Made by a program: the position numbers and the translations under genes
Assembly (NCBI GenBank): GCA_021234155.1
Contig: JAJEKV010000025.1
Location: 14,488,445 to 14,552,444, forward strand
Source of the DNA: Isoetes taiwanensis
Lineage: Eukaryota > Streptophyta > Lycopodiopsida > Isoetales > Isoetaceae
Length of the DNA stretch: 64,000 nt
Reading direction: 5' to 3'
Shown here: positions 23,035 to 35,420 of the stretch, piece by piece
Layout of the letters: each line of letters opens with the position of its first letter
Position numbering within the stretch: the stretch's first letter is position 1
The notes under the pieces: model-generated
What the model saw: the letters and a program-made list of their open reading frames with translations, nothing else
The model's database searches: none
Told to the model about the DNA's origin: nothing

Positions 23035-25094
23035 CAACGTGTAGGAATGTAGGGTGAAATTGCTAGAATGTCCCTATACAAACACTGGAACTGCGGGTGA
23101 ATTCGCTGGAATATCGGGTTGAATAAGAATCTTCTTTTCCGTTCGTGACTTCAAAACAACTAAATGTTCTTGAAAAGAAGATCTGACAAGTGACGGTCGA
23201 TTAATTTGGGGGCGTGGTGAATCGTGATATCTCGTTTTTCGTTTTACATAGGTTTTTTTTCCATTAGAGGGCCTTGGTTTCTTAATCCCATCAATATCAT
23301 GGAGCCCAGGGCCAAGATTTGCCCATAAATCAGTTGTTTCTCTTCAATTCACCCGAGGGTCTATTGAATTTGGCAATTCACATACACATGCCCTAAGCAA
23401 ACCCACGCGGAAATATATCCATGTGGCCACAACTGATCCCTAGGGACGTCAACCTGCATCAGCCGTTCATCGCACGCGTGATGGCTGCCGTGGTCGCATC
23501 TCCTTTGTTGTACACACGAGGCAATATCTCCACATATTTCCCTCGTTCGTTTGTTTGTTTGTTTGATGCAGTCTGTGGGCTTGTTGTGGGCACAGAGTGA
23601 CGACGTTTTTCTTGATGGGCACTTCGATCCGGGATGGATTATCGTGTTTTCTGCAAAATCTGCCATTCTTATCTCTTTCGCTGTGAGACACCGACGTCGC
23701 AGCAAAAAACAGGTGCAGATTTGTCTCCTTTTCATCCATTCCTTTAAGCTCATTAAAGGTCGTGGCTTCTTTTGGCCCTTGCATTGTAGAGTTTTTGGGT
23801 TTGTACCGTTGCTTAAAGGGAGCCGTGTGCAAAAAGGGTCCAAATTTGAGGCACTTATGTCGGCCAATTTGGGGCTCATCTATCCGAATCTTTGTGTTTC
23901 GCAGGTCAGTTTCTGTTGCTGAAGCTCGAATTTTGGTTTATGGAATAGAAGCTCTGGGTCAATATGTTTCAGCAAGGTACGTTCACAATGATAGCCAGGC
24001 GTTATTAGGCTTTTGAAGGCTTATGTAGATGTTAGTTGAGTTCATAAACCGTGAAGCAGAATTTTCTTTTTGCCCAGCTGAGAATTTACAGTTTTGAACT
24101 AATTCTAAGTAGACTTTCTTGATGGTCAGCTTATTAATTATAACTACCATTATGGTAAGTTAAACAGGCATCTCAAAAAGTTCTTTAGTTTGAGTATGTT
24201 CTTAAAGTAAGTATTGACTAGATTGATTTGATAATTACATGTATTTTATTATCTAGTCAATTGAGACATGCAACAGTAAGATCAGCTAGCTGTTCCGTGC
24301 TCTGGAAGTAGGACTTTCCCTGCTCTAGCTAGAATATGAACAATGTATATATGTCATTAGTGTGATTTAACAATAAACTTCAATATGGTGAATATCTGGA
24401 TCTGAATTGCAGCAAATAGATATGAATGGCATACAACTGTTAGTTTTTTATGCGAACGGGGATATCCTTCAATGGTTTCAATTATAGATGAGCGAAGTTA
24501 GGAATCAATTTGATGCTTTTATGGAAAAGTTTTGATGCTATGAGAAAATTTGAATCTTGTGTAGAATATTTGATATCTAAATAATATGCGAAAGGTATAG
24601 GTTCTGTCAATGTTTATTATAGCCCAAATTGGAATGTATGTGACAGCCTAATTATTTATGGACGAGCAAGAACCCATTATCATTAATCCATTCCTGAAGG
24701 CTTTAGTGGCTGCCTTTTAAATGTCCAATTTCATTTCAAGTAAATGCCTTTTCTTGATAAGGCCGTTGATCACAAATCTATTCGGATAGAAATGTTCTTT
24801 GGTGCTAGACTTATTTTTGATTTAGGAAACTTCAAAAGGTAGTGTCAATTCAGCAGAAACATCACTCCTCAGCATTATCTAGGTTTCAAGTCTGTCAATT
24901 CCCTGGATGAAACAAGAATTTATTATGAAAGTACATAACAGGTTCAGGGCACTATTATAAGCAGCACCACACCACTGGGTGGTATGATTGCCGATCCAAA
25001 ATGCAAAACAAGTTTTTGTTCATGTTTTTTTCTTGCGATTAGAATAATTATTATATGTCTCTTATGGGAATTAATTGGTCTCTTTATATCCAAG
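23035..25094. other. DP upstream region; 5' exons not resolved
   Basis: The first DP exons should lie here. Frames at 23467-24016 on both strands overlap and none continues in phase into the exon at 25095. The CAG|GTCAGT near 23901-23909 could act as a splice site, but no exon could be supported. Confidence 0.3.
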
Positions 25095-27132
25095 GGGGTC
25101 AAGGAAGGGGCATGGGCGGCCTGTTGTTAAGACGGGCCCAAGAACAAAAACTGGTTTCCGCCCTACAGGATTAAATCTTGATGTTGGCGGTGTGAAAGAA
25201 AGCTTTCAGAGTAGTGTGATAGTAGATCGTTATCAATGTGAGGTGGCCCACCAGAATGGGGAGGCAAAGTTTTCTCAAGGTAATTGCTCTTCTATCTAGT
25301 GGAAATTTGGAGATAAGGAGCTCTTTTTTATAAGCTTTTTCATGTAGTACCTGCTTTTGTGCAGCAATGCCAATGGAGGAGGACTTCAATGACGTAATTG
25401 CAAATGGTTTCTCACCTGCTGTATCTAATAGATTTGCAGCTTCTTGTGCCTCTATGGATAGTGGTAGTGGGGGTTCTCCTTCAAGAAGTGAGGTTGCATT
25501 GCTTACACCTGGTTCAAATGGCACAATGTCCAATGATCCAGATTCTGTCGACATGGTTGGGTGAGTGGGGAAAATTTTCTTTGCTTTCTTTTTTATATCC
25601 TGAAAGATTTAGCTTTTTAAGTACTGACAGAAGGAAAAAGAAGCGTGGGAATCGATCTACGGTTGGAGAGAAGGGTGGAAAAGGCTTGCGTCATTTCAGC
25701 ATGAAAGGTATGGCAGTACAACTCCATTCATGTGCTTTCTCCATATGGGCCCTTTTTTATGCTCTGAATCTGCACTGTCTTGCAGTTTGTGAGAAAGTTG
25801 AGAGCAAGGTTCGGACCACATACAATGAGGCAAGTGCATTGTGCATATAATAATACCGTTAAAAGGAAAATAATAAGGTTTCAAAGACAGAACTGGTCCT
25901 TAACAACATGCTGACAACACTTACCAAACACAGGTTGCTGATGAATTGGTTGCAGAATTTACCGATCCAAATAACTTATTTGTCTCTCCAGATCAGGTAT
26001 TATTTGAATACTGTTTTTAAACTTGTGTAGCCCCCTATTCGATTTGTATTGATATGTTACTTCAAATTAGCAACAATACGATGAGAAAAATATAAGAAGG
26101 CGTGTTTATGACGCCTTAAATGTCCTTATGGCTATGGACATTATTGCAAAAGAGAAGAAGGAGATTCAATGGAAAGGTCTTCCAAGTACTGGAGTCAATG
26201 ATATTGAACAATTAAAGGTATATCTGGTAGGAACTCAACTACTTGAACAATCACTTCCATTTTATTTTTTTAAACTAGAAAATTATCTTTTGCAGGATGA
26301 GCGTCTTCGAGTTCAATCCAGGATTGACAAGAAGAAGAAGTATTTAGATGAATTGCAGGAACAGGTAGATCTCATGTTAATTCTAATTTCTGTCTTCATT
26401 CTGTAGTCCCTTGCAGCTTATGCTTGTCATTATGCCCATTTATAAAGATTCAGGGAATTCAAAACCTTGTTCAGCGGAATGAAACCCAAGATACAATAGT
26501 ACTGGGAGCCTTCCTTCTGTTGGAGTAGATCTTCCTTTCATTATTGTTCAGGTCTTGGAGCTTCTCACCGTTTTAGTTGTAAAATGATTGGCGTGATTGT
26601 TTCCAGAGAGCAGCAGAAATGAAGTGATCATTGTAACATAATTATTAAAGGAAAGAAGCATAATTGGTTTCTGAGAGTAGTTTTCTGTTGATTGTAGACA
26701 CGACCTCAAGCTACTGTAGAGGTTGAAATATCTGAAGATATGCAGCTTGTTCACCGATTTCAATAGGTATGTCTTTAAGTTATCCGTTTACAGAGACTTT
26801 ATTTTAGTAAGGATTTCGTCTGGTTTTAATTTGTATTTCTTTCTGAAATATCATCTTTTCAGCTCGCCATTTTGAGCTCCATGATGATGCTGCAGTTTTG
26901 AAGGCTATGAGACTTTCTCAGTCTAATAACTGGGACAATCATGCGGATCAAACATGTCAATTGGTGCCATGGCATCACCATCTTCTAATTTATATCAATG
27001 GTCCATACATCCACATTGTGCAGGCACTACAGCTTCCATACCTCCGTCTTTTTGCTCGTGGCTTGAAACCTGCTGGTTAAGCCACCATTGCCTGGCATTT
27101 TGAAGGCCCGTGTTAAGCATGAAAACACATGA
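25095..27132 (+). CDS. DP: E2F dimerisation partner (DP) transcription factor
   Basis: DP proteins pair with E2F on TTTSGCGC sites to control S-phase genes. Exons: 25095-25279, 25365-25560, 25631-25707, 25786-25829, 25934-25996, 26071-26217, 26296-26364, 26454-26551, 26698-26766 and 26863-27132. The winged-helix DNA-binding domain spans exons 3-6: [18 protein letters not shown], then [14 protein letters not shown], then the diagnostic [20 protein letters not shown] and [21 protein letters not shown] and IQNLVQRNE form the dimerisation helix. [13 protein letters not shown] is the DP marked box. Phases agree through exon 7. Exon 8 lacks one base after NETQD, exon 9 lacks two after QLVH, and exon 10 has an extra T before ELHDD, so the C-terminus (ending [16 protein letters not shown]) cannot be read in one frame. 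These are sequence errors or recent pseudogenisation. M at 25367 is an alternative start; the true 5' end is unresolved. Confidence 0.85.
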
Positions 27133-29200
27133 TTCTGGAGGTTTTGTTTCAGTAGATTGAAGGCTCTTTTTGGCCATTTAGTTAGATTGTTAACCTTGTA
27201 TGTCACCTTCCTCAGTGACACATAGAGAAGGATGTAATATAGCCAATCAGAGGTCAAGCTGGGAAGATTCCCAGTTATTAAATTATTCTACGATGTCGTA
27301 AATTATCTTGTGTATTAAACAAAAATGTTATTTACAAAATAAGAAGACTCGCTATTTCGCTTGTTTAACTGGAAGAAATGATGATAGGGTAGGCTAGTGT
27401 AGGTAGACTTTGGCTGTACAGGCTTAATCATTTTGTAATTTTAGACGAGCTATTTTGCTTCTTTGTCTAAGTACAACAATATGGATTGGAACTGTTAATC
27501 CACATTGTATAAGTATTGAGCTAGTTGAATTGACTGATTCAGGATTGTAATTCCTATGGCTTGTGGAAGTACATATCACTAAAATATTGGATTAATTCAA
27601 GGGTTTATGGGATTTGTTTTTAAGATTGAATATGAACCATTGATCTCCAGCATATCCAGAGCATCGTACTAAATCAATGGCTAACATCTTTTTGGCAGAA
27701 AAATTCTTTGCCACTTTCTAAGGTCACTTTCAAACCCTACAGACAAAACAAATAAAAACCAAGCTCCTAGCTTCACACAGGCCAGGATCCGCAGCAAGCC
27801 CATGGGGTTCGGCCCCAATCTCTGTTTAAAACACCATAGCCAGGGACATGCGCCGGGATCTACGTTTCTAAAAGGGTTTCTAAAAAGAAGCGAGGAGCGA
27901 TCGGGCGGAGAAAAGGAGAAAAGCGAAGGAGAGCGATTAAAAAGGCTAAAAATAGAGGATTAAGGTGAGAAATAGAAAACAGAGAATTAGGGCTTTGGAT
28001 CATATTTGAGGGACGGATCAGTGTGTCGCTTGAGGGGACGGGATCAGGGTATCGGGGTAATGGTCCGCCATAGTATAATCTGCCATCCTGCATCCATGCC
28101 CCGATCTGCCATGGTACACCCATCGCCCATCCTCAAACACGGGCATCGTCGTCGATACGAGAAGCGGCTTCCTAACAAACCGATTTAGCTAGAACCTAAA
28201 ATTTGGGTAAGCAATTTTGCTGACAAGAATATGGACAAAGCGAGAATCAATCCTTTGCCTTGTTTGGCAACAACCGAGAACGAGATCTTCCGCCAAAGCA
28301 TGCCCTTCAACACAAGAACATGAAGAGCAGCGATCCCTTTGTCAATCGGATTTGCAAAGCCACGGATTGCGCCTGCCTACGCCACCCGCCCGCTCATAAA
28401 ATAGAAAGGGCGTGTCCTTTTATCCACAACTGTACAAATACTTTTTCTTTTCCAATCATAGCAAAAAGTCAAAAAACACACCAAAATAGCAGCGTGACCA
28501 CTAAGCATAAATTAAAATTTTGCTCAAACATGGCAAAAATATACCCTTTTCCATACAATCGCCATCAAAATCATAGTCCCAACCATTGCGAGAAGGCCCT
28601 CCCACAATATGAAACTAAAAATGTGGAAGTTTATAGCTTATGGAAGTAAATATTGGGTTTGTCTTGAAGAATCTTACATCTTGATGTCATGCTATTTGAT
28701 TGCATAGCGGAATTGTTACCTTTTCAAATATCCTTTTGGGCAAATTCTCCTTTTTCAAGCATCATGCTGCCGATGATTTCTTTGGTGTTAATCTTTTGTA
28801 GACATCTTTTTGGATTTGACAAGCTCAAGGTATCTTTTAGGACATGTTCTTTTGGATTTGACAAGCTCAAGGTTTTATCATGCATGACACCAATCGGTCC
28901 ATACATAAGGTGCAATGTCAATCTAGGTTCGCGTGAACCAACAAATTCAATTTTGAGGTTTGCATCGACCACATGATCCTTGAGGTTGAAGATATTTGGA
29001 TCTTACATGGTTGAAAATAAGCATAGCGTGTGATTGAGCTAAGGAAATTATTCTCAAGTCTGAAGCTCATCTCATGGCGATAATTATCTATAATGCATTG
29101 GATCTAGACCTCAGAAAAGAAGGAAGGAAGGAAGGATCAGCAACAAGGTCTTGGGTATCTTTGAATTTGACTATTGCTTTATAGGGTATTTTTCGCCATT
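27133..29200. other. DP 3' flank and gene-poor sequence
   Basis: No recognisable gene. 27.86-28.65 kb has several overlapping short frames without motifs. A 23-bp tandem repeat lies at 28808-28872 and a GAAGGAAGGAAGG run near 29120. Confidence 0.3.
28808..28872 (-). repeat. 23-bp direct repeat, period 42
   Basis: The block TTTTGGATTTGACAAGCTCA plus AGG occurs at 28808-28830 and 28850-28872. The 42-base period equals 14 codons. On the - strand an open frame (28724-28972) reads through both as a repeated LSLSNPK peptide. Whether the frame is translated is unknown. Confidence 0.7.
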
Positions 29201-29599
29201 AATAATTTTGTTTTAGAAGTGTGTTTGTGCTCACTATCTCATTCGCTCTTGGCATTTTTAGCAAGTTTCTACTATGGGATTTTGTCCACGTCACAATTTA
29301 TCTCAACATAATTTTATGATATACAAGAAATTAGCACTGGCGAAGCTAGCGCCGATATGTTGTGGCTTTGGTTGTAGTCGCGGTCTTTCGCGCCCCTGGG
29401 AGTTGACCCAAGTTGTTCCGCTAGCGCGTTGCCCAGGTGTAGATGGACCACCGGATCCTATAAAGGATTGGTGCTTCGTCTACATCGCCGGCGTAGAAGT
29501 GAATGGATGGGAGGTGTGTGTGTGCGCGCGCTCGCGTGGTGTGTGAAGAATTGCGTACCTTGGTTATGGAAGGAGTTCCTTATAAACGACATGGTTGTA

Positions 29600-32020
29600 G
29601 TCTTCGTCTTAGTATCTGCACTTAAAAGAATTAGGACATCCTCTCTTTTTCATATCTGCGGTGAGTCTTTGTGTAAAGTTGTCCATGTGCGAAAGACCTC
29701 CTTTGTGTAAGTCATTATAATTTTGTCGAGCGTAAGTCGAGGCTGACTATTGAATGTCGTTGAATACATAGGTCGTAGTGGGAGTTGACGTCGATGGATT
29801 GTCTAGGGCCACTTGTCTGGTTGACTAAAGAAATCGATGCGTGATATGGGATGGATGTTGCCTCTTTGGTGTGGATCCTCTGTCAATAACTTGACTTGGA
29901 CAAATCTGTTATGTAGTGAGGTTACCATGACCCTCGCATTTTTAACGACACCTCTGTCTCTGTCAAGTGTCTTTGTGATGTGGCATATCGTGTTAAGCGA
30001 AGTTCGTGCTGGGGCAATGATAGGTCTCTGTAGCTATTCAAAAAGTCTGTTGTTGATATCGGATGGTCCTCTAAGACTTGGTCATTTTCTTTTAGTCTAT
30101 CCACGCTATAATAGGGTTTGTATAGATTTGAGAGAAGTTCGATATTTGTGTCCGTTTGAATTCGTCGACGATGATATTTTTATGGGATAGAATTCCTTTG
30201 TTTTTGCACGCTTATGGGTCTTTGACGATTTGCTTGTTGTATAGAAAACCGTTGCCTCTTATGGGTTTATAGTGGTTTCGAATAGTATCAATAAGACATT
30301 TTCGAGTAGAGTCCCTTCTCCGACAGCGTCGGCAAAAGATATGAGCTCAGGGTCTTTGGTGGTTCTGACGGGTTCATTAAATTCGAGTACTTCGAAGCGG
30401 TTCCATAAGTGTGATGATCTAATAGAAGCATTTATTGTTGCTACCTTACTTTGCCTTTTTGACAAGCTGGTGGCGACTTATTTAAAGTCTCACGCGGTAT
30501 GAATAGTTTTCCTCAAAGGGTGCATTTGTTCCCGTTACCTTTTGAAGCAACCGTCAACCGCTTCAATGGTTGGATCGGTTTGCCATAGGCTTCGGGTTTA
30601 TTAGGGATGCTTTTGAGGGTATGGATCGGCGGCGAATGAAGATTAACATTCGATTGGTAGAATTTGAAATAAGCGAATTCTGCAGTCCTACCACCTAGAT
30701 AGAGACATGAGGCTAGTCTAGTGGTCACACATGGGAGCACAATATTTCTCGATCCTCATATGTGGAGGCAAAGGGCTTTTAAGACACATGTTTTGCTAGC
30801 TCATGCTTTGCCATAGATGAAGATTGGATTAGGAGAGTGTCCTTTGTCGATGAGATAAATAATGTGGTTATATATGATTGATTGATTTTTCATGGTTTGG
30901 AGCATGGTGGAACTTTTATCAAGGTATTCTTATTGGTGGGAAATTTTGAAAGTTCATTTGAATGTCTTTTAATGTGATGGTTGATGCGAAGAGACCCGGA
31001 AATGCATCGATGGTTGTTCCACGTTGAATCGGGACATTCTTGATTGTGATTAGTCCTTCATTTGATGCGGTAGGCTTCGTTTCCATGATGCTAGTCGATG
31101 AAATTAATTTGTCATTTGATCTACGAAATGTCTCCCAATAGTTCTAGCGCAAGTCCACCATCTATTATGAGTAGTCCAAATAGAAAGCGCGGTTGTGATG
31201 GTGCTTTGCAAACATCACGGTCACCTCCTCCATTGTCTTGATTACCTCCGTTGGTGGTGCTATGAGGCCCATTAATTGTAATGCGGTTTCGTACGTTTTA
31301 TTATCATTGGCCATCGATGAATCTTGAGTTCATTCCGAGGATCGTGTAGCTCGTGGAGTAATATGATCCTTAGATAGAATACCTTCAGACCCTCGAAATA
31401 ACAATCGTATCCTACAAGCGAGTGCCTCTCGGATCTTTTGTGGACAATATTTCTTGTGGCTTTTGGGGATTCTTGCTCAAGTCGATCGGTTGGTTTGAAG
31501 CACGATGCACACGAGTTATAAGTTCTTGAGCGTATATTGTTCATTATATTGGACATAGGTCAGAATATCAAATTCGGGGGGCAAGTGGGCCAAAGAAGTA
31601 TCTGTCTAGTGTAGATTTTTAGATGGATCTTTGTAGAAGTTCTTTCAAATCGGTTTTTGTTTTGTCCTTGTAAATGGAGGAAAAACATTTTCTGGATGGG
31701 TGCTTTCGGTCATATAGTATGAAATGATTCTCGGGCAGCTTCTATTGTTGAAAGGTATCGTCTTTGATATGTAATCTTGCACTTTATTCTTCTTAGTGCG
31801 TGCTTGTGTCGTGCTAGATCCACTTCTACTATTTGATTTATACCGTATATGCGTGATTGTGCGTTCGCGATCGACTTTGATGTGGAACCTTGTGGTGTCA
31901 AATCCTTTGTATATATATTCGTAAGGATGTGCAAATATGTGCATGGTTGATCGACATCCGCATAAAAGCGTGGTGAGTCTAGTTCTCTTAATAGAAGCGA
32001 CATATAGGGGCGACATTCAT
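29600..32020 (-). pseudogene. Helitron helicase and inter-domain region (broken)
   Basis: Reading down the - strand: YIYKGFDTTRFHIKVDRERT (about 31.9 kb) matches the KY-YKG-D block after Rep. RRYLSTIEAARESFHTI then QKMFFLHLQGQN (about 31.7 kb) matches RY---EA-WR---F and the V--L-VHL-GQ block. A degenerate YYLR-LL--V-GP---EDL stretch follows near 31.3-31.4 kb. SSHLWNRFEVLEFNEPVRT and FADAVGEGT (30.3-30.4 kb) match helicase LW--F-VL-LT-NMR and F---L--VGEGT. FLNSYRDLSLPQHELRL (about 30.0 kb) matches FLNSL--SGLP-H-L-L, and AHGQLY (29673-29690) matches the final SHGQLYVALSR motif. The helicase unwinds DNA during rolling-circle transposition. The Walker A segment was not found. Inactive. Confidence 0.8.
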
Positions 32021-32091
32021 ATCGCCTTAGTTCTCCTTATGTCTTGCACTCCTTACGTATGTTTTTGGTTAATGGGTTTTGGGTAACCATA

Positions 32092-32215
32092 GCAGCAATA
32101 TCTAGCATTATAACGAGGGGTTCCTTTTCTATTTTTATGCGCTTTTGCATATGGTTTTGCTATGATTTCATTGGCGTATACAATTGAATGTACTAATGCG
32201 TACATCTAGAGTCTT
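32092..32215 (+). repeat. Dispersed ~130-bp repeat, copy 2
   Basis: AATATCTAGCATTATAACGA, then GCATATGGTTTTGCTATGATT and GTACATCTAGAGTC, in the same order and spacing as at 17281-17410 and 36943-37075. No coding capacity. Confidence 0.5.
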
Positions 32216-34439
32216 GCTTATCTGAGTCGCGCTAATTTTGGACTAGTTTTATTGATCTTTTCCAATGGTTTAAGACCCTTTTTATTTTTAAGCTTCAAAT
32301 CATGGCATGCAAGACCTCGAGAGTTCTCCTTTAGGGTTGGATTTCGGAGCTCTACTTTAGGGTTCTATTACGTTTGATCCGGAAGTTATGGCTATGGCGA
32401 GGAGTTCCATGGCAATGGAGTGGAGGTTTTAGGGATTGTAGCCCTTTGCTTACTTGATGGCTTACTTGGGGAGCTCTATGGTAGTTCCAATAATGGCGAG
32501 GGTCCCACGGCATGGTCTCTGAGGAGGGAACTATGGAGGGTTGGAGGCGGCCGGTGTGCGGGAGGTGGGGATGATCCATTTGCGGTATGTATACAAGCTC
32601 TGTTTGCCTTGGCTATGGTGGCCTCTCGGGGATCCGGCCCTCGCACACAACCCACAACTTTTTCAACTCCCGAATGCTCCTCCTTTCCGCAATGCCGTTC
32701 TTCTTCCCATTTGGGCTGCACAATCCGGCCTCATGCAATAGCGAGGCCATACATAAATCGCAGAGGGATAATCGGATGGAAAATTGTCTTTGGAAGAATC
32801 CTTTTGGGGCGATGCCCTGGACACACCATTTCTTTAATTATGGATGCTGCACCATTGGGGAATGACATTTGAAAAGCATTCAAAAGAACTGAAATGGACT
32901 GGCTTTCAAATCATCAATTTGGAAATTGTTTTCATAAGCGCAGTGAAGACCAAGGGAACTTTTCTAATGACAAGTATCGTACTTATTGTTTTTAGATTAA
33001 GATGTCTACCTTAAATGCATTGCTGAAGATTGTCTTCGGTTTCCACCGGATAGAAGAGCATTAGAGAACATGTGTTAGCACTAACCTTGCCATATGAAGG
33101 AAAGTTATATGCACTTCCAAAGGAGGATGCTATGATGTCAGGCTCACCAACCAGAACGCCATTATCTGGTTTATATCACGGTTTAGAGTTGAAATGCAGC
33201 CCTTGCAGGATAAAGGTTAAATGTAACTACGTAGGATAAAAGTATATCTAATAAAACGAATAGTCATTATTATAAAACCGCATTTGGTTGTTCCTTCATT
33301 CTTAAACAACCATATTGTTAACATAACCGAAACATAACATAGAGATGGCTAATAATCTAAAAGAGATTTTGGTTGATGCTTTTTGCGATGGTGGAACATG
33401 GGCTTAGCTTGATTAAATGGAAGAATAGTCTAGGGCGTGGCTTCAATATCAGGTTAGCACATTCCTCATGTTAATTATAGTGGGCGAAACATCTCTAATA
33501 TATGGAGATGGCCATCTCTACCATATGCTAGAAACCATAGGTAACACGCCATGGATAAAACCTTAGGTATATCACGGTGTCTGCTGCTCTTAGGAGAATC
33601 CTAGTTGTGTGTGGTAGCCAACACCTTGATGCTTGTAGGAATGGGGAGGGCCATTGAGATGTAGTTCTTTGAATAAATCTGTCAAAGTGCATGCATGCTC
33701 AATTTGCTCCACAAAGAAATCTGAGTTGAAATATGAATGTGACCTCCATTTTGTCAACTTACAAAAGCAATTGGAGAGGTTGAAAAGTTCATGTGTTCTT
33801 GGTGGCTAGAGCCCACAATTACAGTTGGTATCAGGAGGTCATGGTACATGCGATTCGACTTGAAGCATTTCCATATCTTTCATTTTAGATGGAACAGAAA
33901 CATTCATAGATGAGGTACGCAAATTTCTAGAATGTTGTTATGTATTTCAAATCGATTATATTTTAAACCAAACAATTGTTGTATCCATTTGCAGTTTCAA
34001 ATGCACACAGACACCTATTCTCTTCATCGAGGAAGTCCTAGAGTGTAATTGAGGGATCTTTGTAAAATAATAAGGTTTCATGCATAAACATTTTCATGAA
34101 TAGATGTTAAATGCTCTAGGTATTTCGTGCATATAGATTTTCATGAACACTATGCTACTAAAATTTGTACTGTGATATTGGCTTTGGCATCCTGTGCTAT
34201 ATTGAAAACTAATTATGACTTTTGAATTACAATCCTGTACATATTTTATGAATGTGGTCATATAAATTATGCTTAAGCTACCAACGAAACATTTAAACTT
34301 CTCACCATGTGTTCTTATGCCATTCCTTAGTCAAATTACAACTTTTGTTTCAACCAAACAAAAATTTAAGTCCTCCTCGGGGTTCAATTGCAATCTTTGA
34401 AGCTTCTTAGTAAGTATCTATCTATCTATTTAGGGTGAT
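32216..34439. other. Non-Helitron sequence inside the Helitron span
   Basis: Nothing here resembles Rep or helicase. Overlapping frames at 32352-32872 on both strands lack motifs. The stretch may be a nested insertion or captured sequence. Confidence 0.3.
33820..33842 (+). promoter_or_regulatory. Possible retrotransposon primer-binding site
   Basis: TTGGTATCAGGAG just after ACAATTACAG resembles the tRNA-iMet primer-binding site (TGGTATCAGAGC) that follows a plant 5' LTR. No gag or matching LTR was found beside it, so it may be chance. Confidence 0.25.
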
Positions 34440-34774
34440 GTAGGGCCCGAAGGGCCAAAATATTTTAATATAACAATCGACACACAACTACCATTAACAT
34501 TATTAACACAAACTATTGCATTTACCACATTTAATGGTTTGGGTGCATACTCACACGGGGGGTTACGTAGGGCAGCGAGAGCCCCAAAAATATATTTACA
34601 TTACATGTACAAAATTAACACTATTAAGTACATTCTCTCAAACCTTATAGTATTTTGTAAACCTTAATATACAGTATACAAAAACTTGTACATGCATACC
34701 CCACAAACGAGGATTGCTATGTACGGTCCAGATCTCGGAATAAAGGGCAAATACCATCCGACAGCTCTCATTGC
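34440..34774 (+). mobile_element. Inverted-repeat element, copy 2 (right arm missing)
   Basis: GGGCCCGAAGGGCC, ACACACAACTACCATTAACA, GGTGCATACTCACACGGGGG, then a centre (TATACAGTATACAAAAACTT, TGCATACCCCACAAACGAGG, CCGACAGCTCTC) nearly identical to copy 3. The element stops after GACAGCTCTCATTGC, where Helitron Rep sequence resumes, so the right arm is absent. The left arm also lacks the CCCCTTAAACCCC block. Confidence 0.85.
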
Positions 34775-34785
34775 GGCATCACTTC

Positions 34786-35420
34786 GAATGATTGTGGATC
34801 ATATATTTTTCCATCTGTGCTCTGAGCATTTCATCTCCGCTAGCTTCTAAAATTAGGTCATCGATCATGACAATTGGAAGCTCATACTTTGTCTTTGTAA
34901 CGATATCGAATGTGGTAATCCACGTTTTTGGAATTCAATTACGTGCATAAAGTAAGATATAGGGCCAAAGTATTTACGAATAATATCTTTCGCGTGTTGG
35001 AGCCTTCCTGGAATGATTTGACTATGATTGTTGGAATATCCGATGCATTTTGGCTGGGTATTAATTTACATTTAATTTCTAGCTAGTTGGGATTTGTGAT
35101 CATTGTTATGAAGAATTGGCTTCGTATTCTCTCAACAATGCCAATGATAAGCAACTTATCTTGAACAACATCTCTTACATCCCAAGAAAGACGTTGGAAG
35201 TGTTCCGGGCGTTAAGTCTTCGATCTTCGTCTTCTTCATCATCAATGGAATCTTCTTCAAGTTGTGTTGGGTTTGGGCGATATCATACATTTGCCATGTA
35301 CTTGAGGCGTTCTTCCTCAACTCGAGTACATGTCCACTAGGTACTCATTGCAAAGCCTACGGAGTTGTAAAAAGGGCGGCTCATGCAGCAATCTGCTTCG
35401 GTACCAATCTATCTGTGACA
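34786..35420 (-). pseudogene. Helitron Rep (HUH endonuclease) domain (broken)
   Basis: On the - strand, LVDMYS then RVEEERLKYMAN (about 35270-35335) matches VVDMYVRVEEERL-YIR. TPGTLPTSFLG (about 35185-35215) matches the LPSSF-GSPR block. NPN then LEIKCKLIPSQNASDIPTII (about 35020-35090) matches TCNPNWPEI-------Q-A-DRPDI. KYFGPISYFMHVIEFQKRGLPH (about 34912-34975) is the hallmark segment preceding the HUH motif, and VMIDDLILE plus MLRAQMEKYMIHNH follow. The normal LPHAH(I/M)LLWL HUH motif is disrupted: after LPH the frame reads SIS. Rep nicks and joins DNA ends in rolling-circle transposition. Stops and frame changes show it is dead. Confidence 0.85.

Noticed and set aside
23361-24016. Frames of 84-172 residues on both strands upstream of DP
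   Set aside because: None joins in phase to the exon at 25095 and opposite-strand frames overlap, so they are not supported as DP 5' exons.
32352-32872. 150-residue + frame (GGGRCAGGGDDP) and its - strand partner
   Set aside because: No motif, overlapping frames on both strands, lies in a non-coding segment between Helitron parts.
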